Positions 60,162 to 64,000 of a DNA stretch of 64,000 nt are shown here, piece by piece. Both the position numbers and the translations under genes were made by a program. A model generated the notes under the pieces. That model made no database searches. It saw nothing but the letters and a program-made list of their open reading frames with translations, and had not been told where the DNA came from. The first letter of the stretch is position 1, and the number at the start of each line of letters is the position of its first letter. Source of the DNA: Hydrogenophilales bacterium (lineage in GTDB: Bacteria > Pseudomonadota > Gammaproteobacteria > Burkholderiales > Thiobacillaceae); assembly GCA_016195805.1 (NCBI GenBank), contig JACPYT010000011.1, positions 1 through 64,000 of the forward strand, read 5' to 3'.

Positions 60162-60885
60162 AGGTCCAGCCTTGCTGGAGCCGGGTGACGATTTCGCCGA
60201 TGGCGGTCGGTGCAGTCTGCGCGGCAGGCAACAGGGTGACCTCTTCGCCATTGCTGCGCAGGCGGGCGATGGACTGGCCACACGCAACCCATTGCAGGTT
60301 GGCGTGGCGCAGCTTCATCTGCGCAATGCGGTCGGCATAGGGACTATGCCCCGCACGCAGCAGGTCGACGCCGCGGCTGTTGGCGATGACCTCGAGCTGC
60401 ATCGCCCTGCCCTGCCGCTCCGCTTCGTCGAGCAGGTGCTCGGCCTGGTCCAGCACCGCCTGCATCTTGCCCGGCGCGGCGCTGTCGAGATGCAGCATGA
60501 TCCGGTTCGGATCCGCCTGACGTCTCAGGCTGACCACCTGAAAACTGCCAGGAACGAGCGCGGGTGCAGGCGCGACTGCCACCGTTTGCGCGTCCAGGCC
60601 GCGCAAGGCCCAGCCGCCGCTCAGGCCGGCCAGCAGGACCAGACAACCGAAAGCGCAGCGCTGCACGAAGTGCCGACGGGGCACGGCACGCGATCTCCGG
60701 CCAGCGGCCAGCGGGGGCTCGGCATACGCCAGACGCACCATGCTGCGCAGGCTGCGCAGCGCGCATACGCGCTGGGCCAGTTCCGCATCCTCGCGTATCC
60801 GGGCGATGAGCTTTTCGCTCTCTGCCACGTCGAGTTCGCCATCGATGAATGCATGCAGGATCTCATCCGAGACGACAGGGTTCAT
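60148..60885 (-). CDS. Anti-sigma factor with one TM and a periplasmic DsrE-like C-terminal domain
   Basis: N-terminal LHAFIDGELDVAESEKLIARIREDAELAQRV; TM CAFGCLVLLAGLSGGWAL; C-terminal region alignable to the DsrE-family protein at 61575; ATGA overlap with the ECF sigma gene. Confidence 0.82.
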   Translation of the reverse strand: MNPVVSDEILHAFIDGELDVAESEKLIARIREDAELAQRVCALRSLRSMVRLAYAEPPLAAGRRSRAVPRRHFVQRCAFGCLVLLAGLSGGWALRGLDAQTVAVAPAPALVPGSFQVVSLRRQADPNRIMLHLDSAAPGKMQAVLDQAEHLLDEAERQGRAMQLEVIANSRGVDLLRAGHSPYADRIAQMKLRHANLQWVACGQSIARLRSNGEEVTLLPAAQTAPTAIGEIVTRLQQGWTYVRV

Positions 60886-61463
60886 TTCACTCTCCTCAGC
60901 GCCGGCTGCGCCGCAGGCTGCTGCATTGCGATATTCAGCAAGTCCTTCAGGCGCGCGCGCGCGCGCGACAAACGGCTCATCACGGTTCCGACCGGAATGT
61001 CCAGAATCCCGGCCACTTCGGCATAGCCGAATTCTTCCAGATCGACCAGCGTCAGTACCTGGCGCTGCCCCAGCGGCAGGCGCGCCACCGCCGCGCGCAC
61101 GCAGGCGATCACCTGCTCGCGGTTGCAGCAGGCCTCGGGGGTCTCGGCGCCAGATTCAAGTTCATCCTGCCAGTCATCGACATCTTCGAAATCGCGGCGG
61201 CTGCGCAGATGATCGAGCCAGCAATGATTCATGATTGCAACCAGCCAGGCCTTCAGCGCCGCCTCCTCGCGCAACTGGGCACGCCGCATCCAGGCTTTGG
61301 ACAGGGTCTCCTGCACCAGATCGTCAGCCAACGCCGCGTCGTGACACCAGGCATAGGCGATGCGGTAGAGCACCGGGCGCAATGCCTCGATGCCGGGGCG
61401 GAACGGGCCAAACAGAAAACGGCTGATCATGAGCATGTGGGGAGGACGAGGAAAGTAGTTCAT
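60882..61463 (-). CDS. ECF (sigma-70 family) RNA polymerase sigma factor
   Basis: Region 2 (YRIAYAWCHDAALADDLVQETLSKAW...AIMNHCWLDHLRSRR) and region 4 (LPLGQRQVLTLVDLEEFGYAEVAGILDIPVGTVMSRLSRARARLKDLL). True start may be an internal ATG at 61437/61431. Confidence 0.93.
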   Translation of the reverse strand: MNYFPRPPHMLMISRFLFGPFRPGIEALRPVLYRIAYAWCHDAALADDLVQETLSKAWMRRAQLREEAALKAWLVAIMNHCWLDHLRSRRDFEDVDDWQDELESGAETPEACCNREQVIACVRAAVARLPLGQRQVLTLVDLEEFGYAEVAGILDIPVGTVMSRLSRARARLKDLLNIAMQQPAAQPALRRVK

Positions 61464-61470
61464 TTATTCC
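61443..61470 (-). promoter_or_regulatory. Candidate ECF-type promoter for the sigma/anti-sigma/Trx operon
   Basis: Reverse strand GGAATAA-N15-CGTCCT; same architecture as the divergent copy at 61493-61520. Confidence 0.5.
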
Positions 61471-61492
61471 AGAAAAAAACTTCTCCGGGAAT

Positions 61493-61520
61493 GGAATAAG
61501 CGTGCCAGCCTCCGCGTCTC
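61493..61520 (+). promoter_or_regulatory. Candidate ECF-type promoter for dsrE-like gene and porin
   Basis: GGAATAA-N15-CGTCTC. Confidence 0.5.
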
Positions 61521-61574
61521 CCATCAGGCAGGATAAAGCCAGCTTATTCACGTACACAAATATGGAGACTTACA

Positions 61575-62030
61575 ATGATACGCACCCTCACCCCGCTGCT
61601 CGCTGCCCTCATGCTGGCAGCCGTCCCCATGGCCCACGCCGCTCCGCTGGCCGAAGCCGCCGCGCCCGCCGCCGACTCCGCCCAGGTAAAAGTCGTCTAC
61701 CACGTCAACGATGCCTCCGTCGCCCGCGCCGCCATGAACAATATAAATAATGAGCTCAACGCCAGCCCGAACGACAAGATCGTCCTCGTGGCCCACGGCA
61801 AGGGCATCGATTTCCTGCTCAACGACGCCAAGGACGACAAGGGTCCCTTCGAGGCCCAGGTCGCCGGCCTGAAGGATAAAGGCGTCGACTTCCGCGTCTG
61901 CAACAACACCCTCAAGTCGCGCAATCTGACGCCTGACGCCGTCATCATGGAGGCCAAGGTGGTGCCGTCCGGCGTGGCTGAAATCGCCCGCCTGCAGGCC
62001 AAGGAGGGCTATGTCTACATAAAGCCCTGA
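61575..62030 (+). CDS. Secreted DsrE-family protein
   Basis: Signal peptide MIRTLTPLLAALMLAAVPMAHA; VKVVYHVND...KIVLVAHGKGIDFLLND...VDFRVCNNTLKSRNL...VVPSGVAEIARLQAKEGYVYIKP. Confidence 0.9.
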   Translation: MIRTLTPLLAALMLAAVPMAHAAPLAEAAAPAADSAQVKVVYHVNDASVARAAMNNINNELNASPNDKIVLVAHGKGIDFLLNDAKDDKGPFEAQVAGLKDKGVDFRVCNNTLKSRNLTPDAVIMEAKVVPSGVAEIARLQAKEGYVYIKP

Positions 62031-62071
62031 ATCGCGCGAAGACGAAGAAACGACAGCGACTACGCACCGCA

Positions 62072-62101
62072 ATGCCCTCAGGCCTGACGGCCTGAGGGCA
62101 T
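62072..62101. other. Perfect 13-bp stem-loop in the dsrE-porin intergenic region
   Basis: atgccctcaggcc-tgac-ggcctgagggcat. Confidence 0.85.
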
Positions 62102-62123
62102 GACACAACTAAGGAGGAGAACC

Positions 62124-63461
62124 ATGAGAATCAAACCCGTTGCGGCCATCCTGGCCGCGCTGCTGCCCCTGTCCGCTCACGCCGCCAACTGGGTGGACGT
62201 GATCGGAACCGAACCCGCCAACACGCCCAAGATCAAGCCGTTCGGTTTCATCCAGCCGACTTACACCTACTACGATGCCAGTCCGCTCTCCGGCATGGGT
62301 GGCGCCGCCGCAAGCGCAAACGGCCAGAACCAGATTCAGAACATGGTCCAACCGTCGTTCAACAATACCGAGCAGATACAGTTCCTGCGCGCGCAGTTCG
62401 GCCTGCGAGGCCGCATCAATGACAACATCAACTACTTCCTGCTGACCGACGTCGGCAGCAACCTCACCACCGTGCAGCACCCGCTGATGCTCACCGACGC
62501 CTCGGTGACGCTCAGCTACATCCCGGGCGCCAAGATCCGCGCCGGCCTGTTCAAGCTGCCCACCGGCGAGGAGGCGCTCGTCAGCAATCCGGTCGCGTTC
62601 TCGTACGTGTACTACAGCGCGGTCACCAGCGCGCTGGTCCAGGAGAGCTTTTACCACGACGTGACTGGCACGCCGGCGGGCTGTGCAGTGCTGGCCGGCG
62701 CGCACTCGCTCGACTGCGGCGCGGTCATCGCCGGCAACAACGCCTTCCGCGACTGGGGCATCCAGGTCTTCGACAGCTTCCGCAAGGACAAGTGGGAACT
62801 GGGGTACGCCGGCATGGTGTCGAACGGCAACGAGATCGAGAACTTTGGCGACAACAACAGCAGCAAGGACTTGACCGGCCGCCTGCAGCTCTCCTACGTG
62901 TTCGCCGGCCAGGGCCCGCTGCGCCAGGACGCCAACGTGTTCGCGTGGCACCAGTCCGGCAAGCGCACTTACGGCGGGACCGATTACGACCGCACCCGCG
63001 AGGGCGCCGGCTTCCGCGTGACCAAGGGCCCCTTCCGCACCTCGGGTGAATACATCCGCGGCGAAGGCATGATCGCGGCCGGACCCAACCCGCCGGTGCT
63101 TCCGGCCGCAGGCAATCTGGAACCGCCGTACAACCTCAACATCGCGCCGAAGGGCAAGGCCGACGGCTGGTACCTGGAAGGCGGCTGGCGCCTTCTCCCG
63201 AACTGGGAAATCGAGGCGCGCTACGACGAGTTCGACCGCAACTACGACGATGCGGCGGCCGAGCGCCTGTTCAAGACATGGACGCTGGGTGGGCAGTACT
63301 TCATCAACAAGAGCACCCGCGTGACCCTCAATTACGAATGGCGCACCGCGGAGGTACCCAACCCGCAAGCGATGACGAACACCGTCCAGCGCAGCAATGC
63401 CGAGGCAGTCGTGAACAACCTCGGCAACCGGCTCAGCATGCAGTTGACGTGGTTCTTCTGA
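62124..63461 (+). CDS. Outer membrane porin (OprO/OprP-like)
   Basis: Signal peptide MRIKPVAAILAALLPLSAHA; AQFGLRGRINDNINYFLLTDVGSN...AKIRAGLFKLPTGEEAL; C-terminal ..LSMQLTWFF; SD aaggagg upstream of 62124. Confidence 0.9.
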   Translation: MRIKPVAAILAALLPLSAHAANWVDVIGTEPANTPKIKPFGFIQPTYTYYDASPLSGMGGAAASANGQNQIQNMVQPSFNNTEQIQFLRAQFGLRGRINDNINYFLLTDVGSNLTTVQHPLMLTDASVTLSYIPGAKIRAGLFKLPTGEEALVSNPVAFSYVYYSAVTSALVQESFYHDVTGTPAGCAVLAGAHSLDCGAVIAGNNAFRDWGIQVFDSFRKDKWELGYAGMVSNGNEIENFGDNNSSKDLTGRLQLSYVFAGQGPLRQDANVFAWHQSGKRTYGGTDYDRTREGAGFRVTKGPFRTSGEYIRGEGMIAAGPNPPVLPAAGNLEPPYNLNIAPKGKADGWYLEGGWRLLPNWEIEARYDEFDRNYDDAAAERLFKTWTLGGQYFINKSTRVTLNYEWRTAEVPNPQAMTNTVQRSNAEAVVNNLGNRLSMQLTWFF

Positions 63462-63506
63462 GCCTTTCCGCCCCCTGCAAGACGGCGGCCCCGCGGCCGC
63501 CGTTTT

Positions 63507-64000
63507 TTATTCGCCGCGAATGAAATGCTCGCGGTAGTAGCGGAGCTCGTCGATGGATTCGTAGATGTCCGCCAGCGCCTCGTGTCGGTTCGATTTCTTG
63601 AACGCTTCCGACAGCCCCGGCCGCCAGCGCTTGGCCAGTTCCTTCAGCGTGCTGACGTCGAGGTTACGGTAGTGAAAGAAGGCTTCCAGTTGCGGCATGT
63701 AGCGCGCCAGGAAGCGGCGGTCCTGACAGATCGAATTGCCGCACATCGGCGAGGTACGGGCCGGGACATGCTGCTTCACGAACTCCAGCATCTGTGCCTC
63801 GGCCTCGGCTTCGTCGAGCTGCGAGGCCTTGACGCGGTCGATCAGGCCCGACTTTCCGTGGGTGCCCTTGTTCCAGTTGTCCATCGCATCCATCACCTCG
63901 TCGGGCTGATGCACCACCAGAACGGGGCCTTCGGCCACGGTATTGAGGTCGGCATCGGTGACGACGATGGCGAGTTCGATGATGCGATCGGTGTCGGGGG
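63507..64000 (-). CDS. orn: Oligoribonuclease (N-terminus beyond right edge)
   Basis: [39 protein letters not shown]...[42 protein letters not shown]; open to window end. Confidence 0.97.
   Translation of the reverse strand, partial: PDTDRIIELAIVVTDADLNTVAEGPVLVVHQPDEVMDAMDNWNKGTHGKSGLIDRVKASQLDEAEAEAQMLEFVKQHVPARTSPMCGNSICQDRRFLARYMPQLEAFFHYRNLDVSTLKELAKRWRPGLSEAFKKSNRHEALADIYESIDELRYYREHFIRGE

Overview
Betaproteobacterial chromosomal window; taxonomy is inferred from gene content only. From left to right it contains: (1) the 5' ~900 nt of a 16S rRNA gene on the minus strand. (2) A housekeeping block on the plus strand (Fe-alcohol dehydrogenase, LemA, GIDE-like membrane protein, recJ, rhomboid), with a ferredoxin/reductase on the minus strand. 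(3) A ~40 kb, almost entirely minus-strand exopolysaccharide and protein-sorting locus (9-49 kb): galE, rfbBACD, glycosyltransferases, radical SAM, beta-helix protein, flippase, ligase, sulfotransferase, gmd/fcl, epsI, exosortase B, epsG/F/E/L, CAAX-like protease, EpsD-type PPIase, a FadL-OmpA double-barrel protein, an uncharacterised Cys-rich protein, a TPR-sulfotransferase, an undecaprenyl-phosphate sugar transferase and three PEP-CTERM protein genes. (4) pilS/pilR, tRNA-Thr, sspB/sspA and petABC. (5) A compact cell-envelope cluster: HtrA/DegS-like protease, DUF255 thioredoxin-domain protein, a membrane anti-sigma factor whose periplasmic part resembles DsrE, an ECF sigma factor, a secreted DsrE-family protein and a porin. 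(6) The 3' part of orn. The two strongest leads are: (a) the ECF sigma / DsrE-domain anti-sigma / secreted DsrE module, with matching divergent GGAATAA-N15-CGTC promoter-like elements; and (b) a PEP-CTERM regulatory arrangement, in which two PEP-CTERM genes share a GTCGGATTyTTTTACAC motif ~85-97 bp upstream of a sigma-54 -24/-12 element. One of those two genes is split by a G10 tract, consistent with phase variation. All calls come from reading the sequence; no searches were run.
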